DNA from: an uncultured Verrucomicrobia subdivision 3 bacterium
GTDB taxonomy: Bacteria > Verrucomicrobiota > Verrucomicrobiia > Limisphaerales > UBA11358
Direction of reading: 5' to 3'
Assembly: GCA_903850425.1 (NCBI GenBank)
Contig: CAINLR010000116.1
Coordinates: forward strand, 1 to 64,000
DNA: 64,000 nucleotides
The notes below the pieces were generated by a model that saw only the letters and a list, made by a program, of their open reading frames with translations, ran no database searches and was not told where the DNA came from. Numbering within the stretch: the stretch's first letter is position 1; every line of letters starts with the position of its first letter. Position numbers and translations under genes: made by a program. Of this stretch, positions 8,285 through 16,076 are shown piece after piece.

Positions 8285-8728
8285 TCACGTCCCGTGAAAC
8301 CTGGCGGCGTCAATCATCCGCTTGATCTTAACCGCAGCGAAGACTTTCGTGAACGGGACGGAAAGCGTCACATAATCTTTGGCATCGCGCCCCTCGTTCG
8401 AGATGACGTTTACATCGGCATGGTAGGCCAGCAAGAGTTCAACGATTTCCACCCGCTGCTTGTGCGCCGCGAACATGAGCGCCGTGATGCCGTCGTGGTT
8501 TCGGGCATTCACATTTGCGCCGATGCTCAACAGCGCCCCGACCGCTTCCACCGGCCCGGCGGAGGACGCCATCGTCAGCGGCGTATTGCCATGCTCATCC
8601 GTCAGGTTCACCCCTTCCCGCAGCCCGATAAAGCCGGGTGAGCTCAACAGCGGGTGGTTCGGATTTTCCCGAATCAGCCGCACGCCGCGCACCAACAATT
8701 CCCAGTATTCTTTGTCCATCATGTTCAT
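8285..8728 (-). CDS. ankyrin-repeat protein
   Basis: The 147-residue protein carries about three ankyrin repeats, seen as EHGNTPLTMASSAGPVEAV, then DGITALMFAAHKQRVEIVEL, with the connecting LLxxGANVNARN and LLAYHADVNV turns. Ankyrin repeats mediate protein-protein contact; no catalytic domain is present. It sits between the two copies of the HAD-like unit on the same strand. A second ankyrin gene lies at 14,445. The first Met (8728) is followed by two more within four residues, so the exact start is uncertain. Confidence 0.75.
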   Translation of the reverse strand: MNMMDKEYWELLVRGVRLIRENPNHPLLSSPGFIGLREGVNLTDEHGNTPLTMASSAGPVEAVGALLSIGANVNARNHDGITALMFAAHKQRVEIVELLLAYHADVNVISNEGRDAKDYVTLSVPFTKVFAAVKIKRMIDAARFHGT

Positions 8729-8852
8729 AGTTTTTTAATTTGAGTGTTTGTTTGCCCGTCCCTGTTGCCGGCTTCTGCGCGCCGGTTACGCATATTCCGC
8801 AGACTTTCAGACCATCACCGTTTCCCAAAATATCTCGCTTCATCACCACTGG

Positions 8853-8867
8853 GTTGAACAGGTAGCG
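8853..8867 (-). repeat. copy 2 of the GCTACCTGTTCAAC motif
   Basis: An exact copy on the minus strand. It marks the left edge of the second duplicated unit, in the same place as copy 1 in the first. Confidence 0.65.
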
Positions 8868-8885
8868 CTTTGCTTTCTGTGTGAC

Positions 8886-9419
8886 TTAGGCCGTTTTTGC
8901 TTTTCGAAGTCTGGAGGGTTTGGCCGGCGATTCGCTTACGGCGAAATGTTGGATGACGCGATCAGCCACGACCTCAGTCAGGCCATGCCAGGGATCGCAG
9001 GTGAACATGTGCTGGCGTGGGATGACTTCGAGGACGGGTTCAGCTTCGTCGTCCAACACAGCGAAGCGGCGGACGTGGTGCTCCTTGGAGCGCAGCGGGG
9101 CATCAGCCAGCCATTTCTGGATTTCCTCCCCGCGCCGGTCATTCTGAATTTCCGGGGTGCGGCCGATGACGCGCTGGATGGGGAGATCGTGTTGATGCCA
9201 CAGCCAGCCGAGCACGAAGAAGGGAAAACCCGTGCGCCAGGACGTGGACATGACAACGTGGATCTCTGGGCGCGCGTCCAGAATACGCCAGAGCTAGATC
9301 ACACAATCAGGAGCGAAGACATGCGGATGTTTTGCTTTGCCAGGATTCAGCACCCCGTCAATGTCGAGGAAGATAACGTCAAGTAGCATCTTTTTTAGAG
9401 TAAGGGGTGTGTCAAGCAT
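8886..9419 (-). pseudogene. HAD-like hydrolase gene broken by one stop codon
   Basis: This is the second copy of the gene at 7700-8233, colinear and of the same length. The codon that is CAG (Gln) in copy 1 is TAG at 9294-9296, directly after APDCVI. The frame is otherwise open on both sides. The upstream piece keeps motif I and the downstream piece keeps motifs II-IV, so neither part is likely to work alone. Re-initiation at the ATG before STSWRTG would give a protein without its nucleophile. Confidence 0.8.
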
Positions 9420-9580
9420 TTTGAGCCGAGCGCTCGGTGGCGGCGTGCATCGGTGTGAGCTGGGAACGACCCGAAGCGGGTTGACGGCATGAGCTATTCG
9501 GCGCACACTCGGTTTGACAGTCCAGACAAACGACCAGAACCAAACAATTCAACTAATTTAGCGTAGCTTCGGCTGCGGGT

Positions 9581-9691
9581 CTCAATAGGAAACCGCGAAT
9601 TTTCATTGCAAAGAGACCGTGTCGAGCACGCGCCCATCGGGCGCGGCTTGATGCACTTCTTTGCAAGGCGCTTCGCGGTGCCTCTATTGAG
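9581..9691. other. 111-bp nested palindrome
   Basis: Five stems nest in order. CTCAATAG (9581-9588) pairs with CTATTGAG (9684-9691). CCGCGAA (9593-9599) pairs with TTCGCGG (9672-9678). TTGCAAAGA (9606-9614) pairs with TCTTTGCAA (9658-9666). TCGAGC (9622-9627) pairs with GCTTGA (9646-9651), with one G-T pair. CGCGCCC (9629-9635) pairs with GGGCGCG (9639-9645) around a 3-base loop. It occupies the otherwise empty interval 9437-9777. It could be a structured RNA, a folded single-strand recombination site or a small non-autonomous element. Confidence 0.75.
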
Positions 9692-9746
9692 GGTGCGTTG
9701 GGTTCGCGCCCCTTCTGTTTCTGGTCAGTTGGTCCTTCTTCGACGT

Positions 9747-9760
9747 GCTACCTGTTCAAC
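9747..9760 (+). repeat. copy 3 of the GCTACCTGTTCAAC motif
   Basis: An exact copy in the opposite orientation to copies 1 and 2. It ends 17 bp before the start of the coiled-coil gene at 9778. Confidence 0.6.
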
Positions 9761-9777
9761 AATAGGGTATTCAAAAT

Positions 9778-10785
9778 ATGACAGACCAAGAAATTCGGTT
9801 CAAATCTGCCTACGACACCGCAAGGGCCGCCGCCGTAAAAGCCGAAGCCCGATACGAAGCAGTCAAATGCGCTTCAGGAGCAGCCTTGGAGAACGCAAGA
9901 CGAACATACGCGGCAGACAACAATCTATCCAGAACCTTGGCTACCCTTCGGGCGGCCGCAAATGCCGCCGACAAAGCTTATAATGACGCTAAAGTTGCCG
10001 ACCCAGCCACCGACTCCTACCGCGCCTACAGTGCCGCCAGAATCGACCACGCTCACAAAATCCTAACATCTTCTACAGTCATTACTGCCAGAGATTGCAT
10101 CCGTGAAGACTCTGCCAGCGCGGCCGATTTAGCCCGCGCCCGAGCCGCTGGTCTCGTTTTTAGCAGGGACTACAACCCCGAGGAAGAAAAACTTGCCGAA
10201 GCCGAATATGCAGGGAACCGAACTGCTCTACGCGCAAATCCAATAAACGCATACGCCGAATCTCTAGCCGCGCAAGCTAAAGTAGTTAAAGCCATCGCCT
10301 CGTGTGAAGACGCCGCAAGAAAATTATCCGAAGCCATAGCTATTAGAGACGCCCGAAACAACGCTGCAAATGAAAAAGCTGTCAGAGTGGCCAGTTCCGA
10401 TAGCCACTTGAAATTTATGTCGCTCAAAGCCCTAATCCTCGGCTATGACGATGCTAGTCATGATGCCGAGAAGGCCTATGTTGATGCCCTCCATTACGAC
10501 ACAGAAGCTGCTGAAGCAGCGAGAATCAACGCATGGAACGCCCTGAGAGCTGCCGAACGAAAGCCGACCGATGCTGCTTACACCGACGCCTCTGTAATTA
10601 AAGCCGATGCGGACGCTGAAACTGCCCGAATCGCTCTCATCAACGCACAAAAAGATGTCACAGCTGCCCGTGATGCTTGCGACCTTTACAGGGAACGCGA
10701 AAGCAACAATAAAATGATGACTGCTATTTGGGTTCTCGCTTTAGCAGTTCTTGTTCTTTTACTGGTTGCCTTAGCGGCCAAATAA
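9778..10785 (+). CDS. alanine-rich coiled-coil protein with a C-terminal membrane anchor
   Basis: A 335-residue protein made almost entirely of Ala, Asp, Lys, Arg and Glu in helical heptad-like patterns, with recurring elements such as AARAAxxKAxAxYxA and DAxxAxxAY. A hydrophobic helix (residues about 315-333, IWVLALAVLVLLLVALAA) forms the extreme C-terminus, followed by Lys. No N-terminal signal peptide is seen, so it is probably tail-anchored with its coiled coil in the cytoplasm. The family is not recognised. The next gene starts 3 bp after its stop, so the two are co-transcribed. Confidence 0.65.
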   Translation: MTDQEIRFKSAYDTARAAAVKAEARYEAVKCASGAALENARRTYAADNNLSRTLATLRAAANAADKAYNDAKVADPATDSYRAYSAARIDHAHKILTSSTVITARDCIREDSASAADLARARAAGLVFSRDYNPEEEKLAEAEYAGNRTALRANPINAYAESLAAQAKVVKAIASCEDAARKLSEAIAIRDARNNAANEKAVRVASSDSHLKFMSLKALILGYDDASHDAEKAYVDALHYDTEAAEAARINAWNALRAAERKPTDAAYTDASVIKADADAETARIALINAQKDVTAARDACDLYRERESNNKMMTAIWVLALAVLVLLLVALAAK

Positions 10786-10788
10786 CTT

Positions 10789-11553
10789 ATGAATCCAGAA
10801 AGTCTCGAACAACTAATAAGGCGACTTCTTGCCCAGTGCGGCAACCCGCTGGACGCACGAGCGATTGTTCGGCTTGTTTGTAAAAATGGAGTAACCGCAA
10901 CCCGCAGTGAGGTAAATTCATTTTTATACCGCGCCGAAAAGAGAGGCGAAGTATTGAAGGCTTGTAAGCCTGATCAATCCGCGCCTGTATGGAGCGTTGC
11001 GTTGGCGGGCAAATGTCCTGCTATTACAAATAAATCGCCAGGAATACTGGTAATCCCCACTATCACACCGAAGGTTGAATACCTAAAATCCGAACAGACC
11101 AAATCTACAATAATTGTTCAACCGCCGAACGCACAAGAGCACCAACCACCAGCTACCCTTACCATCCCGCCTTTACCTGCGAACATCCAAACTGAGATGC
11201 CCCCGGGGCACGCTGCGGCGGAAGTTCCTGGGCCGGCTGATCCAGATGCTGGGCAACCGCAGGTATGGCCAGGTGGCCGAGTATCCACAACTGAAACTCC
11301 CCGGCCGCTGGAGGGGAGCGCACAACTGAAAGAAGCTCGCAAAGCTCGGCCTAATTCCTTGGTTAAACCTTCACGTGAGAAATTTGACATCAAATGTCAC
11401 ACCTGCGAAAAGCAATTTCAGAGTATAAACTCAAAGGAACTGTATTGCTCTATCTTCTGCAAAGACTATGCCAGATCAAAGGCAAAACCATACCCGGGAG
11501 AACAGCGCTCCAATATGGCAAGGCAGATTATCCAAGGTGGTGACCGCTGGTAG
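10789..11553 (+). CDS. hypothetical protein with winged-helix-like N-terminus and Cys cluster
   Basis: A 254-residue protein in three parts. Residues 1-70 (LIRRLLAQCGNPLDARAIVRL and SFLYRAEKRGEVLK) look like a winged helix of the kind that binds DNA or protein. Residues 80-190 are a Pro-rich, low-complexity linker. Residues about 200-240 hold a CHTC pair followed by CSIFC, which could bind zinc. It lies 3 bp after the coiled-coil membrane protein, suggesting that it works with it. Its 3' end overlaps the 3' end of the convergent integrase gene by 26 bp. Confidence 0.6.
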   Translation: MNPESLEQLIRRLLAQCGNPLDARAIVRLVCKNGVTATRSEVNSFLYRAEKRGEVLKACKPDQSAPVWSVALAGKCPAITNKSPGILVIPTITPKVEYLKSEQTKSTIIVQPPNAQEHQPPATLTIPPLPANIQTEMPPGHAAAEVPGPADPDAGQPQVWPGGRVSTTETPRPLEGSAQLKEARKARPNSLVKPSREKFDIKCHTCEKQFQSINSKELYCSIFCKDYARSKAKPYPGEQRSNMARQIIQGGDRW

Positions 11554-12724
11554 GAGAATGCACATATCGACGACTGGTCCTGGCACTCGCATGACCCAGG
11601 AGCTGTTTGATCTGTGACATGGACAAGCTCTCAGCCAGCCGCTTCGCCAGACCGTCCTTGTCAATCGCGTGGTATCGCTCGCTCGCGGCCGAGTGCCGGA
11701 TGCAGTGGTAGGACTTGCCCAGGATGCCAATGCGCTCGCACAGGCGGGTGAACTGCACCGACAGCAGCGACCGACGACGCACATCGCTGATGATCTCGTG
11801 TTGCTCGGGAAATAGGCGCGTCTGACTGGTCACCGGGATTTGCGTCACCATCGTCTCCAGTTCCACCGGCAGCGGGTGCTCGATGCGCTGGTTGGTCTTG
11901 TCCATCCAGACGATCAGCTTGCCCGGCTCGCCAAAGCAGCGCCATTCGAGGCCGGCGATGTCCGACAGCCGCAGGCCGGTTTGCGCCGAGCACCGCACGG
12001 CAAACAGCCAGAAGAACAGCTCTGAGTGTTTCCCGCCGAGTTTGCCCAGCTTCACCGCTCGACCGTGGTCAGTGTATTCGCTGGCGTTCTCAACGCGCGC
12101 CATGTCTTGGCCGAGCGTCCGCAGCTCCGATTTCAAATGCGCCGTGAGTTGATCCAGTTCCGCCGCCGTGAAGGGCTGGCGCTGAGCCGGCTCCTTCTGG
12201 TCGTGGCTGAGGACGCTGTAATCAATGCCGATGGCTTGGGACGGATCCGCCGCGACCCAGCCGTTGGCGCAACAGAAGGCGAAGAACGTGTGGAGATGGC
12301 CCAGCGCGAGCTTGCGTGACCCCTGGCCGCGTTCCTTGTCGGCATCGTTGACCCAATCGGCGATGTGCGTCTCAGTGACCGCCGTGGGCGGCAGGGAGCC
12401 AATCTTCATTTCACGGATCCACGCGCTGAGCGTGATGGCGTTTTCCGCGATGGTCTTGGGCGAACGTCCGCGCGTCTTCATCCATTCTCGGAATGGCGCG
12501 ACCGCCTTGAGCAACGTCATGCGTTTGCCGGTGAGGATGCGGCCGACCACTTCGCGGGACAGCTTGCCGGCCAGCGCCGCCCGCTCCATCTCCGCGATGC
12601 CCGCCTGTTTCACGATGTCCTTGGCGCAGGTGAGGTCGCTTTGCTTGGTGGAGATCATGCGCCGCGCACCTGTCGCCGTGCGGAACTGGGCATGATAGAT
12701 ACCGTCAATTTTTTTGAGTTTCAT
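11528..12724 (-). CDS. tyrosine recombinase (phage-type integrase)
   Basis: A 398-residue site-specific recombinase. The catalytic set is visible: Arg in TGLRLSDIAGLEW, HCIRHS for the His-x-x-Arg pair, then LLGHASARTSRRYVH with the second His and the nucleophilic Tyr near the C-terminus. The N-terminal half, with a SPKTI segment, is the usual core-binding domain. I start at the ATG at 12724; an upstream TTG at 12799 would add 25 residues that overlap the small gene before it. It lies more than 14 kb from the tRNA, so it probably belongs to a different element from the integrase at 26,479. Confidence 0.85.
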   Translation of the reverse strand: MKLKKIDGIYHAQFRTATGARRMISTKQSDLTCAKDIVKQAGIAEMERAALAGKLSREVVGRILTGKRMTLLKAVAPFREWMKTRGRSPKTIAENAITLSAWIREMKIGSLPPTAVTETHIADWVNDADKERGQGSRKLALGHLHTFFAFCCANGWVAADPSQAIGIDYSVLSHDQKEPAQRQPFTAAELDQLTAHLKSELRTLGQDMARVENASEYTDHGRAVKLGKLGGKHSELFFWLFAVRCSAQTGLRLSDIAGLEWRCFGEPGKLIVWMDKTNQRIEHPLPVELETMVTQIPVTSQTRLFPEQHEIISDVRRRSLLSVQFTRLCERIGILGKSYHCIRHSAASERYHAIDKDGLAKRLAESLSMSQIKQLLGHASARTSRRYVHSPTSGHHLG

Positions 12725-12752
12725 GGTTTTGCCTGAATGTGAAAGGGTGATG

Positions 12753-12923
12753 TTAAAACTCTGTCTGCCTGCTCTGTGACGCCTGTCGATCGGCGGCAAG
12801 CTGCGCGGCCTCTTTGGTGATGCGTTCGCCGTCTGTGGATTGTTCTGTCGTCAATGTGAAGGATTCCGGCTCATGCCAATGGATTTCAAGCTGACGCGAC
12901 TTGGGTTGGTGGGGCTTTTTCAT
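12753..12923 (-). CDS. small hypothetical protein (56 aa)
   Basis: A short gene between the AAA ATPase and the integrase. It encodes 56 residues starting MKKPHQPKSRQLEIHW and ending QSRQTEF, highly charged and Gln-rich. A GGAGG sequence lies upstream on the minus strand, and its ATG overlaps the TGA of the ATPase gene (ATGA). These two signs support real translation. No family is recognised. Confidence 0.5.
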   Translation of the reverse strand: MKKPHQPKSRQLEIHWHEPESFTLTTEQSTDGERITKEAAQLAADRQASQSRQTEF

Positions 12924-13546
12924 ACGCAAGCAACCTCCGGTGCCAGTGATTCCACCCAGTTGTCGGCGACGGACATGGCCACGGTCTCGGCGGCGCGCAC
13001 GTTGCCGTTGGATTGAATCGCGATAGAGCCCGCCATCGCCGCCCCGAGGCGCGGAAACTTGGCTTGCAGCCAGTCGGCGATGACCTCCAGCGGGATCGGA
13101 TCGAAGTAGAGGATCTTGAAACGCGACTGAAGTTGCTCCGGTAGCTCTTCGACCGTGCGATTGGTGGTGCCAATGAAGACGGTTTTGAGCGGCAGCTTGT
13201 CGAGATACGAACGCAATTCGTTGTGCGCTGCCGTCGAGGCGGCATCGATCTCATCGACGATCTGCACTCGCATCCCGAACATGGGATGGAACCGACCATG
13301 CAGTTGCCACTCGCGGATGCGATCCACCGAGCAGGACTGGCCGTTCAAGGATTCGATACCCAGCTCGTGGGTGACGAGAGCGCGAGCCAGCAGGTCGGCG
13401 ATGGCGCTTTTGCCCAAGCCCGGCTTGCCGGTGAACAGGTAACGCCGGTCCATGATGGAACAGCCCGGCGCGGTAAGCTTGGGGATTTGGTTGAACAGCA
13501 GCGTGGCGATCTTGCCGCTTTTGCCAATGAAGGATTGTGGTGTCAT
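12920..13546 (-). CDS. small AAA+ ATPase (clamp-loader/RarA-like)
   Basis: A 208-residue ATPase. Residues 40-47 are a Walker A motif (GKPGLGKS), VQIVDEIDAAS is Walker B, IGTTNRT is sensor 1, and LQSRFKILYFD contains the candidate arginine finger. The layout resembles the ATPase core of phage and plasmid clamp loaders or RarA, without their C-terminal collar. Upstream in-frame codons would extend it by 92 residues, but that extension looks like a shadow of the next gene; the ATG at 13546 gives a compact product. Its neighbours are an unknown gene 10 bp upstream and the 56-aa gene overlapping its end. Confidence 0.75.
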   Translation of the reverse strand: MTPQSFIGKSGKIATLLFNQIPKLTAPGCSIMDRRYLFTGKPGLGKSAIADLLARALVTHELGIESLNGQSCSVDRIREWQLHGRFHPMFGMRVQIVDEIDAASTAAHNELRSYLDKLPLKTVFIGTTNRTVEELPEQLQSRFKILYFDPIPLEVIADWLQAKFPRLGAAMAGSIAIQSNGNVRAAETVAMSVADNWVESLAPEVACV

Positions 13547-13556
13547 AGAGTGAGGT

Positions 13557-13901
13557 TCAGGCGAACAAGGCAGATGCTTCGGCCAGCTCGGCGGAGCTGA
13601 ACGGTGCATCCTTGGTGTCAGTGGTTGATGGGTTGGTGGATTTGCCCCGGCGTTTGAAGGGAATGGGTTTGGTGCAACTGTGGCTCCAGAACGACACGAT
13701 GCCACTGGGCAAGGTGTGGCCACGTTTGGCGAAGCGAAATCCGTATTCGCTGATCGAATCGCGCACGGCCTGGTTGTGCTCGCCGCGCAGATCGCAGCAC
13801 AGCCATAACCAGTCGCGCTCAACTTCGACAGCGGTGTGGAGGGTTGGGTGATTGGCGTGGAGCCACGCCAAGACTTCAGTCATGGGGAGTTTTTCTTTCA
13901 T
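13557..13901 (-). CDS. hypothetical protein of a mobile-element type
   Basis: A 114-residue protein with WLWLCCDLRG, then EYGFRFAKRGHTLPSG, then FWSHSCTKP. The Trp/Cys/His pattern looks conserved-protein-like rather than random, but I cannot name the family. The C-terminal 35 residues are Ser/Thr/Ala-rich and probably flexible. It is 10 bp upstream of the small AAA ATPase on the same strand, so it may be a partner of it. I chose the ATG at 13901 over an in-frame upstream start that would add nine residues. Confidence 0.6.
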   Translation of the reverse strand: MKEKLPMTEVLAWLHANHPTLHTAVEVERDWLWLCCDLRGEHNQAVRDSISEYGFRFAKRGHTLPSGIVSFWSHSCTKPIPFKRRGKSTNPSTTDTKDAPFSSAELAEASALFA

Positions 13902-14041
13902 AGATTGATTGTCACCAAACACGGGCAAAGTGCTGGCTGGTGGAGATGCGGCGGGAGAGAACGCGGGGCTGGACCGGCACGTTTCACCTACAGGCGGGCG
14001 GTCCGTCGCTCCAAAATTTATGGGCGGCGTGAAATACTGCG

Positions 14042-14170
14042 AACCGACTGGAATACGTGCTGAAAGTAGATGCCGATGAGGGTAACGTTGGCGGCGATGA
14101 CGCGGCCGACTGGTTGGGTTACCTGTTGGCGACGAAGGTGCGCACGGTCACGCAAAGGAAGCTGCGGTGA
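14042..14170 (+). pseudogene. possible terminase large-subunit C-terminal remnant
   Basis: In one plus-strand frame this region reads EYVLKVDADEG, then GGDDAADWLGYLLATK, then a basic tail and a stop at 14170. The GGDDAADxLxYL pattern is typical of the end of phage terminase large subunits. An upstream stop at 14030 in the same frame cuts it off, so at most about 43 residues remain. It lies in the 296-bp gap between two minus-strand genes. Confidence 0.4.
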
Positions 14171-14197
14171 TGTTAGAGAACATTCTGACCCCGATGT

Positions 14198-14398
14198 TTA
14201 AGGATAATTATCAACTGGGTTGATGGGATAACCGAACGGTATGTGGGTCGTCGTTGCCCGCTCAACGTCATAATTGGTGGGATGATTCCAAGGTCGCGAT
14301 GACTGGCTTTCAAAATCGAAAGTGGAGCAGCCCCCGACCAAAACCAACCCGGACAGGATAATCATCGAGGGGATTATTTTAGGACAAGTGAGTGTCAT
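14198..14398 (-). CDS. small lipoprotein
   Basis: A 66-residue protein with a clear lipoprotein signal: a basic start, a hydrophobic stretch (SMIILSGLVLVGG) and Cys in the lipobox LVGGC. The mature part contains SSRPWNHPTNYD and ends PINPVDNYP. A short lipoprotein with a PWN-type motif resembles small lipoproteins I associate with Verrucomicrobiota, but I cannot assign a function. I chose the start at 14398 because it puts the signal peptide at the N-terminus; longer frames add non-signal sequence. Confidence 0.65.
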   Translation of the reverse strand: MTLTCPKIIPSMIILSGLVLVGGCSTFDFESQSSRPWNHPTNYDVERATTTHIPFGYPINPVDNYP

Positions 14399-14444
14399 AA
14401 TAACAACGTGATGACGGCTTAGGCGCTGGAGCGCTGGTTCGACA

Positions 14445-14927
14445 TCAGGGTGGCTTCCTTCGTCGTTGCAGTTCGCGGTAAATCGCCGCCGCCTCGCGTA
14501 TGCAGTTGGCAACGGTTGGATTGTCGGCCGTCACATTAAAAACGCGGTCCGCAGCGCAGAAACCATGCTTGTTTCGCTTAAAAGGATCGGCACCGGCGGC
14601 GAGCAGCAGCTTAATCACCTGTATGCCATACTCGGTATGTGCGGCTCTGGCCAATGGTGTGTTGCCAAAAGAGTCCTCGACATCGGGATTTGCCCCGGCG
14701 GCGAGGAGCAGGCGAGCCGCGTCTGGTAACGACTCCTGAGCGGCGAAATGCAGCGGAGAGAAGCCATCGTCATCCTGAGCGTTAGGATCGGCCCCATCCT
14801 TGAGGAGGCGATCTATTGCCTGAAGGTCCACTCCCTCAAAGAGCGGAACCAGCGAATTGTGAAGAGGCGTTCTGCCGTATCTATCTATGCCCGGCCGTGG
14901 TTTGCGCTTTGGGTGCTTGCTACTCAT
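14445..14927 (-). CDS. ankyrin-repeat protein
   Basis: A 160-residue protein with about four ankyrin repeats, seen as YGRTPLHNSLVP, DDGFSPLHFAAQESLPDAAR, SFGNTPLARAAHTEYGIQVI and NKHGFCAADRVF, joined by LLxAGADP turns. It has no signal peptide and no catalytic domain. The chosen ATG at 14927 gives a basic N-terminus (MSSKHPKRKPRPG); an in-frame upstream start would add 16 residues. Just upstream (14954-15000) lies a GC-rich repeat also found before the gene at 16,077. It shares the repeat type with the ankyrin gene at 8,285 but does not look like a copy of it. Confidence 0.75.
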   Translation of the reverse strand: MSSKHPKRKPRPGIDRYGRTPLHNSLVPLFEGVDLQAIDRLLKDGADPNAQDDDGFSPLHFAAQESLPDAARLLLAAGANPDVEDSFGNTPLARAAHTEYGIQVIKLLLAAGADPFKRNKHGFCAADRVFNVTADNPTVANCIREAAAIYRELQRRRKPP

Positions 14928-14953
14928 AATATGCCTTGGTCGAACACCCCACG

Positions 14954-15000
14954 ACGAACCACGCCGGACCTGCACCGCCCGCGCACGCGGACTCCAAAGC
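14954..15000. repeat. GC-rich intergenic repeat, copy A
   Basis: The core ACGCCGGACCTGCACCGCC followed by CGCACGCGGACTCC aligns with 16421-16474 with a few substitutions and one 3-base gap. A weaker relative lies at 30376-30430. Confidence 0.5.
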
Positions 15001-15038
15001 GTGTCCCGTTGATGGATTCAGAATTTGGATGCTTGCGG

Positions 15039-15902
15039 TCATACCGGTGTCACACCGAGCTGCACGAGGTAGTTCCGATCCGTTTCAAGGGGGAGGATTC
15101 GCTCAATCTCCAGCCTCGGCGCTGTGCTGAACAATCGGAGATCAGTGGCTACTCGCGAAACTCCCATGTCCCTCTGGTGCATCCATACCGCTCGCAAGCT
15201 CGCCTCCTCGTCAGAACACGTGGCCTGCTTCGAGCGGCTCGGAGACACGCCAGAGACCGCCTCAACACCTTGAAGCAGTCTGCGGATATCCTCCTCAATA
15301 TTACCACTTATCGGATGGTCCTTGCGGATTGCGCACCACTCGCTTAGGGCTACTCGCGGAACCATTGCTGCATAGCGGATTATCGAGCCATCTCGTCCTG
15401 TCAGACTGGCTTGAAAAACGACTAGGTTGCAATAGCTCTGAATGTTCTCACATGCCAATCCATATTCCCATCTCCAAGCATACGCGCAACCACCCCAATT
15501 TTTTACGGCTCGTTCACCCTCGCCGCGTCGGATGTTTTTCAGCTCACTCTTTCGGTCACTCCTATTCATCATCCTTGCCGCTCCGATCTGTGAATACCAA
15601 TAGCGGTGATCTCCAATCTCCAGATAGTTGCCCTTCGTCCTGTATGCGCGGAAGAACGCCTTCCAACGCTTCGGATGGTGTGCGCATGCATCCCGCAACG
15701 ACTCAAACGCTTCACGTTCCTCTTGGCTTCGTAGCTTTGCCTCTACAACATACTGATGGGGCGGCATGATAAAGACTTTTGGAGTTACCCACAGTAGCCT
15801 ATCCGCTAAAGTGCTAAGTTGTTCAAGGCTCAGGATGCGCCCCGACCCGTCAATAACCTGCTCTGCTTCGATTCCGACCTTGGATATGTGGGGAGTTTTC
15901 AT
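15039..15902 (-). CDS. hypothetical protein
   Basis: A 287-residue protein not recognised as any family. It starts MKTPHISKVGIEAEQV; a longer in-frame start would add 39 residues with no sign of conservation. Features include a basic, Trp/Tyr-rich centre (RWKAFFRAYRTKG, HRYWYSQIG), WGGCAYAWRWEYG, and several Cys. No membrane segment or signal peptide is seen. It is flanked on both sides by single genes of unrelated type on the same strand, which gives no clue to its job. Confidence 0.5.
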   Translation of the reverse strand: MKTPHISKVGIEAEQVIDGSGRILSLEQLSTLADRLLWVTPKVFIMPPHQYVVEAKLRSQEEREAFESLRDACAHHPKRWKAFFRAYRTKGNYLEIGDHRYWYSQIGAARMMNRSDRKSELKNIRRGEGERAVKNWGGCAYAWRWEYGLACENIQSYCNLVVFQASLTGRDGSIIRYAAMVPRVALSEWCAIRKDHPISGNIEEDIRRLLQGVEAVSGVSPSRSKQATCSDEEASLRAVWMHQRDMGVSRVATDLRLFSTAPRLEIERILPLETDRNYLVQLGVTPV

Positions 15903-16076
15903 TGCGTTTTTACTGGATGGTGCGAGCTCGCCGTCCACCGGGAAGTTGGAGACGCACGCTGCCTTCCGGCAAACCAAAAACGCTTTCAATCGTGCGGATG
16001 CCAGGGCCGACAGAGGCATTGCGCCGCAATGAAAACGTGCGCTTAGCTGTGATTGCTTTTTTTGGGGTCTTTTTGG

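Larger units (their letters stand above)
8853..9436. repeat. 584-bp duplicated unit, copy 2
   Basis: Direct repeat of 7667-8250. It holds the broken copy of the HAD-like gene. Sequence beyond the right end (GGTGGCGG here, ATCGTGCG in copy 1) is unrelated, so the boundary is sharp. Confidence 0.85.

Noticed and set aside
7040-9777. An integron cassette array with attC sites
   Set aside because: Some GTTGAAC/GTTCAAC sequences fit the core consensus, but gaps between genes are too short for complete attC sites, the conserved bases lie on the wrong side of the core, and no integron-type integrase was recognised.
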